DNA of 64,000 nucleotides, from positions 1,302,001 through 1,366,000 of the forward strand of contig NZ_CP194411.1 of the NCBI RefSeq assembly GCF_051603425.1. The letters are read 5' to 3'. Positions 7,716-15,830 of this stretch are shown piece by piece. Both the position numbers and the translations under genes were made by a program. Source of the DNA: Selenomonas sputigena_A (lineage in GTDB: Bacteria; Bacillota; Negativicutes; Selenomonadales; Selenomonadaceae). The first letter of the stretch is position 1. Every line of letters begins with the position of its first letter. The notes beneath the pieces were generated by a model. That model was not told the origin of the DNA and did not search any database. It saw only the letters and a program-made list of their open reading frames with translations.

Positions 7716-8708
7716 TCATCCTTCCGGGAAGAGGGGAGCGGGCGGCCTGTCGGGCGTGTCCTCCTCAAGGCTGCCGAAGCCGAAGCTCATGGGCATGTCC
7801 TGTGCGCCGAGCATGAGATTTTCCTGCTCGATGCCTTGGTTTTGGAGGATGGCCTGCACCGTGCGCAGCGCAAGATCCGGGCGGTTGTTTTCCTGGCTCA
7901 GGTGCGCGAGAAAGACGGCGCGCGGTCGCTTCTTAAGGCGAACGAGAGCCCAGGCCGCCGCGCTGTTCGAGAGATGGCCGCGGTTCGAGAGGATGCGCTG
8001 CTTCAAGCGGCGCGGGTAGGAGCCTTTTTGCAGCATCTCGCGGTCGTGATTTGCCTCGAGTACGAGAAGATCGGAGCCTTCGATGGCATGGAGCACGTCG
8101 TCGGTCAGAAAGCCGAGGTCGGTCGCGACAGAGCATTTTTCGCTGCCGCAGACGGTATAGCCGACAGGCGCGGCGGCATCGTGCAGCGTCCGGAAGCTGC
8201 GAATGGTCACATCTCCCAGCCGGATCTCGTCTTCCATGGGAAAAAAGCAGTCGTCCGGTGCCTCGATCGTCTCACGAATGGCAGCCAGCGTGGCCGGACG
8301 TGCGAAAAGAGGTAGGCGATACTGCTTGAGAAGGGTCGTAAGCCCCTTGATATGGTCGCTGTGCTCATGTGTGATGAAAATGCCGTCCAAAGAGGAGGGC
8401 GTGACGTCAAAGGCTTTGAGCGACTGTGTGATGCGGCGCGCGCTGATGCCGGCATCGATGAGGAGGCGCTTGCCGTCGAGTTCGATATAGGCTGCGTTTC
8501 CCTTGCTGCCGCTCGCGAGCAGGGAAATGCGTCCCCCCTTGGCGCAGTCCGCTGCCGCAGCCGTCTTTGTCACGTCCTGCGCCGCCTTATGGCTGCTTTC
8601 GGCAGGCGCCCTCTTGAAAGCGGCAGTGCTGCTCAAGGCTGCCGCCTGATCGGCATATTTGCCGGCGGTGAGGAAAAAGGACGCCGCGCTTGAAAAGCCG
8701 CCGCTCAA
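7716..8708 (-). CDS. YycJ/WalJ-like MBL-fold metallo-hydrolase with N-terminal extension
   Basis: Metallo-beta-lactamase-fold hydrolase, probably a nuclease-like enzyme of the YycJ group. The metal site THEHSDH (His114, His116, Asp118, His119) follows the group's opening LLASGSKGN (63-71). The 330-residue reading uses TTG at 8708, which overlaps the TGA of the upstream coiled-coil gene (TTGA) and suggests translational coupling. This adds about 60 Ala-rich residues before the normal YycJ start. A GTG around residue 46 is an alternative start close to the usual length. In many Firmicutes yycJ lies by the walRK genes; here it does not. Confidence 0.85.
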   Translation of the reverse strand: MSGGFSSAASFFLTAGKYADQAAALSSTAAFKRAPAESSHKAAQDVTKTAAAADCAKGGRISLLASGSKGNAAYIELDGKRLLIDAGISARRITQSLKAFDVTPSSLDGIFITHEHSDHIKGLTTLLKQYRLPLFARPATLAAIRETIEAPDDCFFPMEDEIRLGDVTIRSFRTLHDAAAPVGYTVCGSEKCSVATDLGFLTDDVLHAIEGSDLLVLEANHDREMLQKGSYPRRLKQRILSNRGHLSNSAAAWALVRLKKRPRAVFLAHLSQENNRPDLALRTVQAILQNQGIEQENLMLGAQDMPMSFGFGSLEEDTPDRPPAPLFPEG

Positions 8709-9556
8709 AAGCGTTTTACCCCATGCGGCAGGATGAGCATGGATTCCGTCTTTTTCTCCGCGAGAAGAGCGGAAGAAGAAGGTTCCTCTTTCGGTTTTTC
8801 CACCATGCCGCTGACGAGTTGGTTGACTTCCTGCAGGTGAAGAAGGCTTTCGAGCAGATCGAGATCTTTCTTCGTCGCCAGTGTTTCGAGTGCCGAGGCC
8901 ACATTTTGCAGGAACTGCTGCAGCTGATACGTCTGTTCGTCGCGCTTGCGCTCGCGCACGGCGGCCGCTTCGCCGCTGTCGCGCTGCGCCGTATCGAGCG
9001 AGGCGAGCTGGGTGGAGATGGCCTCATGCTCCTTTTCGATGCCTTCGGCAATCTGTCCCGCCGTCTCGATCAGTCCGGCCTCGATCGCTGCATGGCGCTT
9101 CAATATATCGGAAAAACCCTGTTCCTGTGCATTGGCCACATATTGCAAAGTGAGAGCCAGGGAGTTTTTCAAGTCCTGCGCGCCCTTTTGGCTTTCCTCA
9201 CGAAAAGCTGCCATCTGGCGTGAGATTTCCTGCTCGACGGCGCTGCTGAGAGCTTTCGTGTCGATGCCGGGATTCGGGCGGAAGGCCGCGAGATCCTTCG
9301 TGATGTTATGCGAAAGCGTAGCCATCTCCCGTGCGATGCTCGCTTCGATCGCGTCCATGCGGCGCGCTACCGTGCGCTCCACATCGTCAATGCGCTCCAT
9401 GACGGCACGCTCGCGCCGCGCGGCGTCGTGCTCCTGCTGGCGCCGCGTCGCGTGTGCGTCGCCGATCGCCTGCTCGAGCTCGTCGAGCCGCTTTTCCAGG
9501 TCTTTCTTGTCCTCCGAGGTGATCAGTCCCGCCCTCGAAAATATACTCTTCCCCAT
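8705..9556 (-). CDS. Coiled-coil protein of unknown function
   Basis: The 283-residue product is rich in Glu, Ala, Gln, Arg and Leu heptads from about residue 20 to 250, with no signal peptide or membrane helix. It should form a long alpha-helical coiled coil. I recognise no catalytic motif; a structural or scaffold role is possible but is a guess. The ATG at 9556 (MGKSIFS) has a GGAGGAC ribosome binding site six bases away, whereas the longer in-frame start has none. It is cotranscribed with, and overlaps by the stop codon, the YycJ-like hydrolase, which hints at a shared process. Confidence 0.75.
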   Translation of the reverse strand: MGKSIFSRAGLITSEDKKDLEKRLDELEQAIGDAHATRRQQEHDAARRERAVMERIDDVERTVARRMDAIEASIAREMATLSHNITKDLAAFRPNPGIDTKALSSAVEQEISRQMAAFREESQKGAQDLKNSLALTLQYVANAQEQGFSDILKRHAAIEAGLIETAGQIAEGIEKEHEAISTQLASLDTAQRDSGEAAAVRERKRDEQTYQLQQFLQNVASALETLATKKDLDLLESLLHLQEVNQLVSGMVEKPKEEPSSSALLAEKKTESMLILPHGVKRF

Positions 9557-9620
9557 AGAAAAGTCCTCCAAACGAAATCCGCGGGGCAGATTTTGGGATG
9601 CCCGCATTTAATTCAATGAT

Positions 9621-9649
9621 ATCATACTATTTTATTGGAAAATTTTCAA
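9621..9649 (-). promoter_or_regulatory. Sigma-A promoter of the coiled-coil/yycJ pair
   Basis: On the minus strand TTGAAA (9644-9649), a 17-bp spacer and TATGAT (9621-9626) lie 65 bases before the start codon. Confidence 0.75.
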
Positions 9650-9725
9650 CAAGGGAGTTTTCGCCCGAGATGGGCTTACTTTTATCTGCCGCAAGGACTT
9701 TTTTAGGCAATCCTTGCTTTTGCTG

Positions 9726-9754
9726 TTGTGAGGCATGGGTTTTCATAGTACAAT
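9726..9754 (+). promoter_or_regulatory. Sigma-A promoter of glyA-upp
   Basis: TTGTGA (9726-9731) and TACAAT (9749-9754) have a 17-bp spacer. The leader then carries a small CTGC-GGCA hairpin (9775-9796) before the ribosome binding site. Confidence 0.65.
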
Positions 9755-9828
9755 AAATAGCGAAATCGAAGGGGCTGCGGCAGAGTCTGCCTGCAGTCGG
9801 CATAAGCGACCATTAGGAGGCATATGAT

Positions 9829-11076
9829 ATGGCATTGATGGATACTTTGGCGACGACGGACAGGGAGCTTTGGCAAGCGATTGACGCGGAGCTGGGACGG
9901 CAGCGCAGCAAGCTGGAGCTCATTGCTTCGGAAAACATTGTGAGCCGTGCCGTCATGGAGGCGCAGGGCAGCGTGCTGACGAACAAGTATGCGGAAGGTT
10001 ATCCCGGCAAACGCTACTATGGCGGCTGTGAATGTGTTGACGTTGCGGAGACTCTTGCCATCGAGCGAGCGAAGGAGCTTTTCGGCGCAGGCTATGCCAA
10101 TGTGCAGCCGCATTCGGGAGCGCAGGCGAATATGGCGGTATTCTTCGCGCTGCTCTCGCCCGGCGACACCTATATGGGCATGAACCTCACGGACGGAGGT
10201 CACCTCACGCATGGCAGCGCCGTCAATATGTCGGGCAAGTACTTCAAGGTCGTTCCCTACGGCGTGGATAAGGAGACGGAGTGCATCGACTATGAAGCGC
10301 TCGAAAAGCAGGCGAAGGAAGTGTCTCCGAAGCTCATCGTTGCAGGTGCTTCCGCCTATGCGCGGACGCTTGACTTCGAACGTCTCGCTGCCATCGCCAA
10401 GGCTGCAGGCGCCTACTTCATGGTTGATATGGCGCATATCGCCGGGCTTGTTGCGGGCGGTGAGCATCCGAGCCCGCTGCCCTGGGCCGACGTCGTTACG
10501 ACGACGACGCACAAGACGCTTCGAGGGCCGCGCGGCGGCATGATCCTCACGAAGGATGCCGAGTTCGGGCAGCAGTTTAACAAGGCCATTTTCCCTGGCA
10601 TTCAGGGCGGCCCTTTGATGCACGTCATCGCGGCCAAGGCCGTGGCGCTCCACGAGGCGCTGCAGCCCGCCTTCAAGGAGTACGCGAGGCAGGTCGTCAA
10701 GAACGCCAAGACGCTTGCCGCCGCATTGCAGGAAAAGGGTTTCCGCATCGTCTCGGGCGGCACGGACAACCATCTGATGCTCGTCGATCTCAGGAGCAAG
10801 AACATCACGGGCAAAGAGGCGCAGAACCTCCTCGACGGCGTCGGCATCACGGCGAACCGCAACACGATTCCGTTCGAGCCGCTTTCCCCGTTCGTTACGA
10901 GCGGGCTTCGCCTTGGTTCGCCTGCGCTTACGACGCGCGGCTTCAAGGAAGAGGACATGAAGGAAGTCGCCGCGATCATCGCGCTCGTCCTCGACAATCC
11001 CGAGGACGAGGCTGCAAAAGAGCAGGCGGTCGGACGTGTGGACGCCCTTTGCAGGAAGTATCCCCTTTACGAGTGA
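9829..11076 (+). CDS. glyA: Serine hydroxymethyltransferase
   Basis: PLP enzyme converting serine and tetrahydrofolate to glycine and methylene-THF, the main one-carbon source for purine, thymidylate and methionine synthesis. The 415-residue sequence is the usual length. It carries ASENIVS near the N terminus, EGYPGKRYYGG, and the PLP lysine (Lys229) in TTTTHKTLRGPRGG. A TAGGAGG site precedes ATG 9829. The uracil salvage gene upp follows after 12 bases, an arrangement common in Firmicutes that links folate and pyrimidine metabolism. Confidence 0.97.
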   Translation: MALMDTLATTDRELWQAIDAELGRQRSKLELIASENIVSRAVMEAQGSVLTNKYAEGYPGKRYYGGCECVDVAETLAIERAKELFGAGYANVQPHSGAQANMAVFFALLSPGDTYMGMNLTDGGHLTHGSAVNMSGKYFKVVPYGVDKETECIDYEALEKQAKEVSPKLIVAGASAYARTLDFERLAAIAKAAGAYFMVDMAHIAGLVAGGEHPSPLPWADVVTTTTHKTLRGPRGGMILTKDAEFGQQFNKAIFPGIQGGPLMHVIAAKAVALHEALQPAFKEYARQVVKNAKTLAAALQEKGFRIVSGGTDNHLMLVDLRSKNITGKEAQNLLDGVGITANRNTIPFEPLSPFVTSGLRLGSPALTTRGFKEEDMKEVAAIIALVLDNPEDEAAKEQAVGRVDALCRKYPLYE

Positions 11077-11088
11077 GGAGGCGCGGCT

Positions 11089-11736
11089 ATGACAGATACA
11101 AAGGAAAAACTCATGGTTCATATCATCGACCATCCGCTTGTCCAGCACAAGCTCACTCTTATGCGCATGAAGGAAACGGGTACCAAGGACTTCCGCGAGC
11201 TTTTGGAGGAAATCGCCATGCTCATGGCCTATGAAATCACGCGTGACCTGCCGCTCGAGGACGTCTCCATCGAGACGCCCGTCGCACCCTGCCGTGCGAA
11301 GCGGCTGGCTGGCAAGAAGCTCGGCATCATCCCCATCCTGCGCGCAGGCCTCGGCATGGCCGAGGGTGTCCTGCGCCTCGTGCCCGCAGCGCGCGTCGGC
11401 CATATCGGCCTTTACCGCGACCCGAAGACGCTGCAGCCTGTCGAGTATTACTGCAAGCTGCCGAGCGATGTCGGCGAGCGCTTGTTCATCGTCGTCGATC
11501 CCATGCTGGCAACCGGCGGCAGCTCCGTGGCGGCGCTTGATCTCCTGAAGGAAAAGGGCGCGAAGAGCATCGTGCTCCTCTGCCTCGTATCTGCGCCCGA
11601 AGGCGTGCGTGCGGTCAACAAGGCGCATCCCGATGTCCCCATCTATGTCGCAGCCGTCGATGAGCGTCTCAACGAGCGCGCCTACATCGTCCCCGGCCTC
11701 GGCGACGCAGGCGACCGCATCTTCGGCACCTTGTAA
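11089..11736 (+). CDS. upp: Uracil phosphoribosyltransferase
   Basis: Salvages uracil with PRPP to form UMP. The 215-residue product shows IPILRAGLGM, the PRPP-binding loop DPMLATGGS starting at Asp137, and the family's canonical C terminus PGLGDAGDRIFGTL, so it is complete. A GTGAGGAGG ribosome binding site lies at the end of glyA, making the two genes an operon. A coding-like remnant follows the stop codon immediately. Confidence 0.97.
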   Translation: MTDTKEKLMVHIIDHPLVQHKLTLMRMKETGTKDFRELLEEIAMLMAYEITRDLPLEDVSIETPVAPCRAKRLAGKKLGIIPILRAGLGMAEGVLRLVPAARVGHIGLYRDPKTLQPVEYYCKLPSDVGERLFIVVDPMLATGGSSVAALDLLKEKGAKSIVLLCLVSAPEGVRAVNKAHPDVPIYVAAVDERLNERAYIVPGLGDAGDRIFGTL

Positions 11737-11876
11737 ACCCGACGGATCGCTATGCCTTCGACAGGAACATCGTCGGCACGCTGATTTATTTCCACGGCAA
11801 AGAGATCTTCTCGGCTGAACCTGAGGGGAAGACTGGCCTCAACCGCTTCTTCAGCAGGCTCGAATACTTCTTCTGA
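11736..11876 (+). pseudogene. 46-codon 3' remnant of an unidentified gene
   Basis: Directly after upp, in another frame, 46 codons run without a stop to TGA at 11874-11876. They end with a plausible protein tail (motifs RYAFDRN, LIYFHGKEIF, NRFFSRLEYFF) and the GC-rich third positions of real genes here. No start codon or ribosome binding site fits. It reads as the C-terminal end of a lost gene whose 5' part was deleted when upp was joined to it. I cannot identify the family. An unusual intact small peptide is less likely. Confidence 0.5.
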
Positions 11877-11889
11877 ACCAAATAGGATA

Positions 11890-11920
11890 GGGGCTGTCGC
11901 TTTTGGCAGCCTCTTTTTTG
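11890..11920 (+). terminator. Terminator of glyA-upp
   Basis: GGGGCTGTC pairs with GGCAGCCTC (two G-T pairs) around a short loop, followed by TTTTTT. Confidence 0.8.
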
Positions 11921-11929
11921 TGCTATAAT
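11903..11929 (+). promoter_or_regulatory. Promoter of rtcB
   Basis: Extended -10 TG-C-TATAAT (11924-11929). A TTGGCA candidate -35 at 11903 has only a 15-bp spacer and overlaps the upstream terminator. Confidence 0.5.
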
Positions 11930-11978
11930 TTAAGGAAAGACGCTGCATTGCACGGGGTACAGAAACGGCGGTGACGAA

Positions 11979-13193
11979 ATGGAAGAGATCAAGGGGATGG
12001 TGGCGACGGCCATTTCCTATGCGAAAATCATGGATGAGCGGGCGCGTGAACAGATTCGCCGCATGTGCGACTACGATTTTACAGCGGGCAGCCGCATCCG
12101 CATCATGCCGGATGTCCATGCGGGCAAGGGCTGCACGATCGGTACGACGATGACGATTCAGGACAAGGCTGTGCCCAATATCGTCGGGGTCGATATCGGC
12201 TGCGGCATGTATACGGTTCATCTTGGCAAGCAGGCGATCGACTTCGCCCGATTTGATGAGGCGGCGCATTTCGTGCCGTCGGGCATGAGCGTTTGGGAGG
12301 AAAAGGCGGCGGACTTCGATCTGACGCCGCTCCATTGCCATGGCAAGCTGAAGCGCCTTTCCTGGATCGAGCAGAGCATCGGCACGCTCGGCGGCGGCAA
12401 CCACTTCATCGAGATCGACGAGGCGAAGGATGGCACACGCTGGCTTGTCATCCATACGGGGAGTCGCAATCTCGGCAAGCAGGTGGCGGAGATCTACCAA
12501 AAGCTCGCCGTGGAACTTAATTCGGGAGAGGAGTCGCTGGCCGAGCGCATAGAGCATCTGATCCGGGAGTATCGGGCGACGGGGCGGGAAAAGGAGATCC
12601 AGAAAGCGCTGGAAGAGCTCAAGGCAGCGAGCCGGGTGCTCGATATGCCGGAGGATCTCTGCTATGTTTCGGGCAAATATTTGGAGCAATACCTGCACGA
12701 CGTGGAGATCTGCCAGGACTTTGCACGCAAAAACCGTGAGCATATCGCGCGCATCCTGTTGGAACGTGCCGGGCTTGAGGGCGGCGAGGCGTTCCATACG
12801 ATCCACAACTACATTGATACGGAGGAGCGCATTCTCAGGAAAGGGGCGATTGCCGCCCATAAGGATGAGCTGGTGCTGATCCCCGTCAATATGCGCGACG
12901 GCAGCATCCTGGCGCGCGGCAAAGGCAATCCGGAGTGGAATTTTTCCGCGCCGCACGGGGCGGGACGCATCATGTCGCGCATGGCGGCAAAGGCGAGCCT
13001 CGATCTGGAGGAATACCGTCGGGAAATGTCCGGCGTCTATACGACCTCCGTCGCGGAAGGCACTTTGGATGAGGCGCCGATGGCGTACAAGTCGCTGCAT
13101 GATATCCTCGACGTCATAGGCGATACGGTGGAAGTCATCGACGTCATGAAGCCGGTCTATAATTTCAAGGCCGTGGAAGAAAAGAAATGGTAA
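11979..13193 (+). CDS. rtcB: RtcB-family RNA ligase
   Basis: Mn/GTP-dependent ligase that seals RNA 2',3'-cyclic phosphate (or 3'-phosphate) ends to 5'-OH ends; bacterial members are linked to RNA repair, including tRNA and rRNA cleaved under stress. The 404-residue product has the metal and guanylate motifs in order: MPDVHAGKGC, GVDIGCGM (Cys ligand), GTLGGGNHFIE, HTGSRNLG, and SAPHGAGR with His326 as the predicted guanylylated residue. It is the shorter bacterial RtcB type. No rtcA, rtcR or archease gene is nearby; a Ppx/GppA gene follows with its own promoter. Confidence 0.94.
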   Translation: MEEIKGMVATAISYAKIMDERAREQIRRMCDYDFTAGSRIRIMPDVHAGKGCTIGTTMTIQDKAVPNIVGVDIGCGMYTVHLGKQAIDFARFDEAAHFVPSGMSVWEEKAADFDLTPLHCHGKLKRLSWIEQSIGTLGGGNHFIEIDEAKDGTRWLVIHTGSRNLGKQVAEIYQKLAVELNSGEESLAERIEHLIREYRATGREKEIQKALEELKAASRVLDMPEDLCYVSGKYLEQYLHDVEICQDFARKNREHIARILLERAGLEGGEAFHTIHNYIDTEERILRKGAIAAHKDELVLIPVNMRDGSILARGKGNPEWNFSAPHGAGRIMSRMAAKASLDLEEYRREMSGVYTTSVAEGTLDEAPMAYKSLHDILDVIGDTVEVIDVMKPVYNFKAVEEKKW

Positions 13194-13202
13194 GAAAAAC
13201 GA

Positions 13203-13229
13203 AGGGCTGCCGCGCGGCAGCCCTTTTTG
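13203..13229 (+). terminator. Terminator of rtcB
   Basis: A self-complementary 22-base palindrome (AGGGCTGCCG arm) is followed by TTTTT directly after the stop codon. Confidence 0.9.
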
Positions 13230-13230
13230 T

Positions 13231-13259
13231 GTGACATCGTTCAGGCGATATAGTATAAT
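13231..13259 (+). promoter_or_regulatory. Promoter of the Ppx/GppA gene
   Basis: GTGACA (13231-13236), a 17-bp spacer and TATAAT (13254-13259). Confidence 0.65.
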
Positions 13260-13334
13260 CAAGGAAATGTATTTGCTTTTGCGGTGCTTTTTGTTTTTGC
13301 CGCAGGCTGTTTTGTATGGACAGGAGTTCCTTTT

Positions 13335-14243
13335 ATGATACATGCAATTATTGATATCGGCTCGAATACGGTGCGCATGGCGGTTTATCAGCTTTCCGGC
13401 GCTTCGGTGGAGCAGGTCATGAAGAAGAAGGATACGACGGTGGGGCTGGCATCGTTCATCCGCGACAATGTGCTTGAGCAGCGCGGCATAGAGCGTCTGA
13501 TCTACGCATTGCAGGATTTCCGAAAGCTTCTGGCGGCGCTTCGCATCTCATCGGTCACGATTTTTACGACGGGAGCTTTGCGGAATGCGGCGAACAGCCG
13601 CGAGGCTATCGGGGAGATCAAGGAGCGCACGGGTCTCGACGTTTATGTGATTCGCGGCGAGGAGGAGGCGGAGCTTGATTTCATCGGCGCGACGCACGAT
13701 TTGGCCGCGGAGGCCGGGCTGCTCGTCGATATCGGCGGCGCCAGTACGGAGATCGTGCATTATGAGGCGCAGCAGATCGTGCGCAAGGTGAGCCTGCCCG
13801 TGGGTTCTCTTTATTTGCACACGAAGTTTACGAAGGATGTGCTGCCTTCGGGGACAGAGCTTTTGGCGATGCGCGAGGATGCGGAGAGCATTATTGCTGC
13901 GGCAGGCGGCTTCGACGGGGTTTGCGGCCTGCCCATCTGTGGAATCGGCGGCACGTTCAAGGGAACGGCTGCCCTTTGTGCAGCGCTTTTCGAAGGCGCG
14001 GACGGACATACGATAGAGCCCGCCTGGATCGGGGAGGTGCTCGGACGTTTTGCGCGCGACAGGGAGCTTTCGGAGGAGGAGGCGATCCTTCTGATGCGCA
14101 CAGTGCCGGATCGAATGCATACGATTCTGCCGGGGCTCGTCATCGCGGATATCCTTGCCCGAAGGTTTGCCGCGCCCACGATTGCCTACAGCGATTCGGG
14201 CGTGCGCGAGGGCTATATCTATGACCGCATCTTGAAGCGTTGA
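13335..14243 (+). CDS. Ppx/GppA family exopolyphosphatase / pppGpp phosphatase
   Basis: Enzyme of the ASKHA fold that removes phosphate from polyphosphate chains or converts pppGpp to ppGpp; sequence alone does not separate the two. The 302-residue protein has the phosphate-1 loop AIIDIGSNTVRM (residues 4-15), FTTGALRNA, the phosphate-2 motif LVDIGGASTEI and GIGGTFKG. It is the short form lacking the C-terminal HD-like domain of E. coli Ppx. ATG 13335 has CAGGAG eight bases upstream. A DUF805 protein gene follows after about 100 bases. Confidence 0.9.
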   Translation: MIHAIIDIGSNTVRMAVYQLSGASVEQVMKKKDTTVGLASFIRDNVLEQRGIERLIYALQDFRKLLAALRISSVTIFTTGALRNAANSREAIGEIKERTGLDVYVIRGEEEAELDFIGATHDLAAEAGLLVDIGGASTEIVHYEAQQIVRKVSLPVGSLYLHTKFTKDVLPSGTELLAMREDAESIIAAAGGFDGVCGLPICGIGGTFKGTAALCAALFEGADGHTIEPAWIGEVLGRFARDRELSEEEAILLMRTVPDRMHTILPGLVIADILARRFAAPTIAYSDSGVREGYIYDRILKR

Positions 14244-14344
14244 GCGCCGTGCGTGGATATGCGGCAGGAAAGCGCTTGTTCACGCGCGCCCGGGGGAGGG
14301 GAAGGCGCGGTTTCATTCCAGGGGGAAAGGATTGACGAGGCAGG

Positions 14345-15772
14345 ATGACGAGGAGAGGAAAGGCCGGGGAGGATACCCAGGCCGTTTTGGAACGCCTGAG
14401 GCGCGAGAGCTTTTCCGGGGAGGCGGCGCTGGAGGATTTGCTGGGCGATGCGCCGGAAGACGGCAGAGCGCAGCAGCCTCCGGCGGTTGCTGCGCCGCCC
14501 GGGGATGACGGGGAGCGCACGGCGTCTGCCATGCCGCAGCGAGAACGGAAAGGCGAGGAAGCGACGCAGAAGCCGGAGGATGAAGGGGACGCGCCTGCGC
14601 CGCGCCAGAGTGCGGCGGAGCTTTTGCAGGACTTGCTCGAGGATGAGGCAGAGCGGCAAAAGGAGATGGACGAGGATAAAACGGATACGAGGCGCTTGGC
14701 GATGGAGCAGCGCGGTTTCGTGCAAGGTTTTTTCGAGACATGGTTCTCGCCGGAGGGCCGTATGGGGAAGACGCTCTTTGTTCTCCATTTCGTCGGTGTA
14801 TTGTTGGCAGGCTTCCTGTTGGGGGCGTCCATTTTCGGCGCGGCGGCGATTGTTTTGGCTTGGCTCGGGGAAGGGCGCGGCCTGCCGTCGGAGAGCATTT
14901 CATTGGCGGCAGGGTTTGCCGCTGTCTTTTTGGTCAGCGTGCCCCTGCTTGCGCTGCTGCTCGTTTTCCTGCGTGCGGGCATGCGGCGTTGGCATGATCT
15001 CGGTTACGGCGATACGGCATGGCTTCTCCTCGTCGTCTGCCCGTTTCTTCTCATCGCCCTTGCCGGCGAGGCTTGTTGGCTGATTACATTCCTGCAGCTG
15101 CCGTCGCTTCTGGGGATTGCTTCCGACAGTGTGCTTCTCCACAGTGCGTGGCCTTTTGGCGGGACGGCGCTTGCTCTTTTTGGGGTGCTGCATCTCTATA
15201 TGTTTTTTGCCGAGGGAGATTTTTCGAGCAATGCCGCTGGCCCCTTTGAGAGTGCGGGACGTTTGCGTCCGCATATCGGGGAGCGGCCGGAGCTGGCCTG
15301 CCCCTTTTTCCAGAGCATGATGCAATTCAAGGGGAGGATGAACCGCAAGCGTTTTCTGCTGCGTCTCCTCTTCCTGCTCTTTTTCCTCTGCCTGCTCGTA
15401 TTCGTCGTTTTGGAGACGGCGGAGCGCCTGCCGCCGTTTCTGGGGGCGAATGTGGCGCTGTACGGTACCTGCGCTTCCGTGGCGCTGGCATTTTTCCTGC
15501 CCACCGGCATCATGGTGCAGCGTCTGCACGATATCGGCAGGAGCGGCTGGTTTGTCGGCGTGCCGCTTTTTCTTGTATTGGCCTTCATCGTCCGCCTCGC
15601 GCTCGCGCATGGCGATATCACGTTCCTGGCGCGGGAGCCCTTCGGCTTGGAAATCCTCGCCGCGGCATTTCTCGTCGAGGTCTACGAGGTGTTTCTTTTC
15701 GCCGCTCTGATTTTCGTCAAGGGGCCGGTTCGCATCAATGTCTACGGCGATTCGTGCCTGAAACGGTTATAG
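14345..15772 (+). CDS. Membrane protein with two DUF805 domains
   Basis: The 475-residue protein has an acidic, Glu/Pro/Ala-rich soluble N-terminal region (1-120), then two tandem copies of the DUF805 membrane module. Copy one starts at FSPEGRMGKTLFV and has MRRWHDLGYGDTAW; copy two starts at FKGRMNRKRFLL and has QRLHDIGRSGW and GPVRINVYG, the textbook DUF805 signatures. Each copy contributes several transmembrane helices. DUF805 function is unknown. Most family members carry one domain and about 120 residues, so the tandem plus long acidic tail is unusual. The start at 14345 is uncertain because the ribosome binding site (GAGGCAGG) lies very close. Confidence 0.82.
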   Translation: MTRRGKAGEDTQAVLERLRRESFSGEAALEDLLGDAPEDGRAQQPPAVAAPPGDDGERTASAMPQRERKGEEATQKPEDEGDAPAPRQSAAELLQDLLEDEAERQKEMDEDKTDTRRLAMEQRGFVQGFFETWFSPEGRMGKTLFVLHFVGVLLAGFLLGASIFGAAAIVLAWLGEGRGLPSESISLAAGFAAVFLVSVPLLALLLVFLRAGMRRWHDLGYGDTAWLLLVVCPFLLIALAGEACWLITFLQLPSLLGIASDSVLLHSAWPFGGTALALFGVLHLYMFFAEGDFSSNAAGPFESAGRLRPHIGERPELACPFFQSMMQFKGRMNRKRFLLRLLFLLFFLCLLVFVVLETAERLPPFLGANVALYGTCASVALAFFLPTGIMVQRLHDIGRSGWFVGVPLFLVLAFIVRLALAHGDITFLAREPFGLEILAAAFLVEVYEVFLFAALIFVKGPVRINVYGDSCLKRL

Positions 15773-15791
15773 CGGCTTCCTGCGGCTCTTG

Positions 15792-15830
15792 GCCGCCGCT
15801 TAGCGAAGAAAGGCGGCGGCTTCTTTTTTT
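15792..15830 (+). terminator. Terminator of the DUF805 gene
   Basis: GCCGCCGC (15792-15799) pairs with GCGGCGGC (15813-15820), followed by TTCTTTTTTT. It overlaps the last codons of rnhA on the opposite strand. Confidence 0.8.

Noticed and set aside
9775..9796. Riboswitch in the glyA leader
   Set aside because: There is only a short CTGC-GGCA hairpin. The leader is too short and lacks the glycine, THF or ZTP riboswitch cores.
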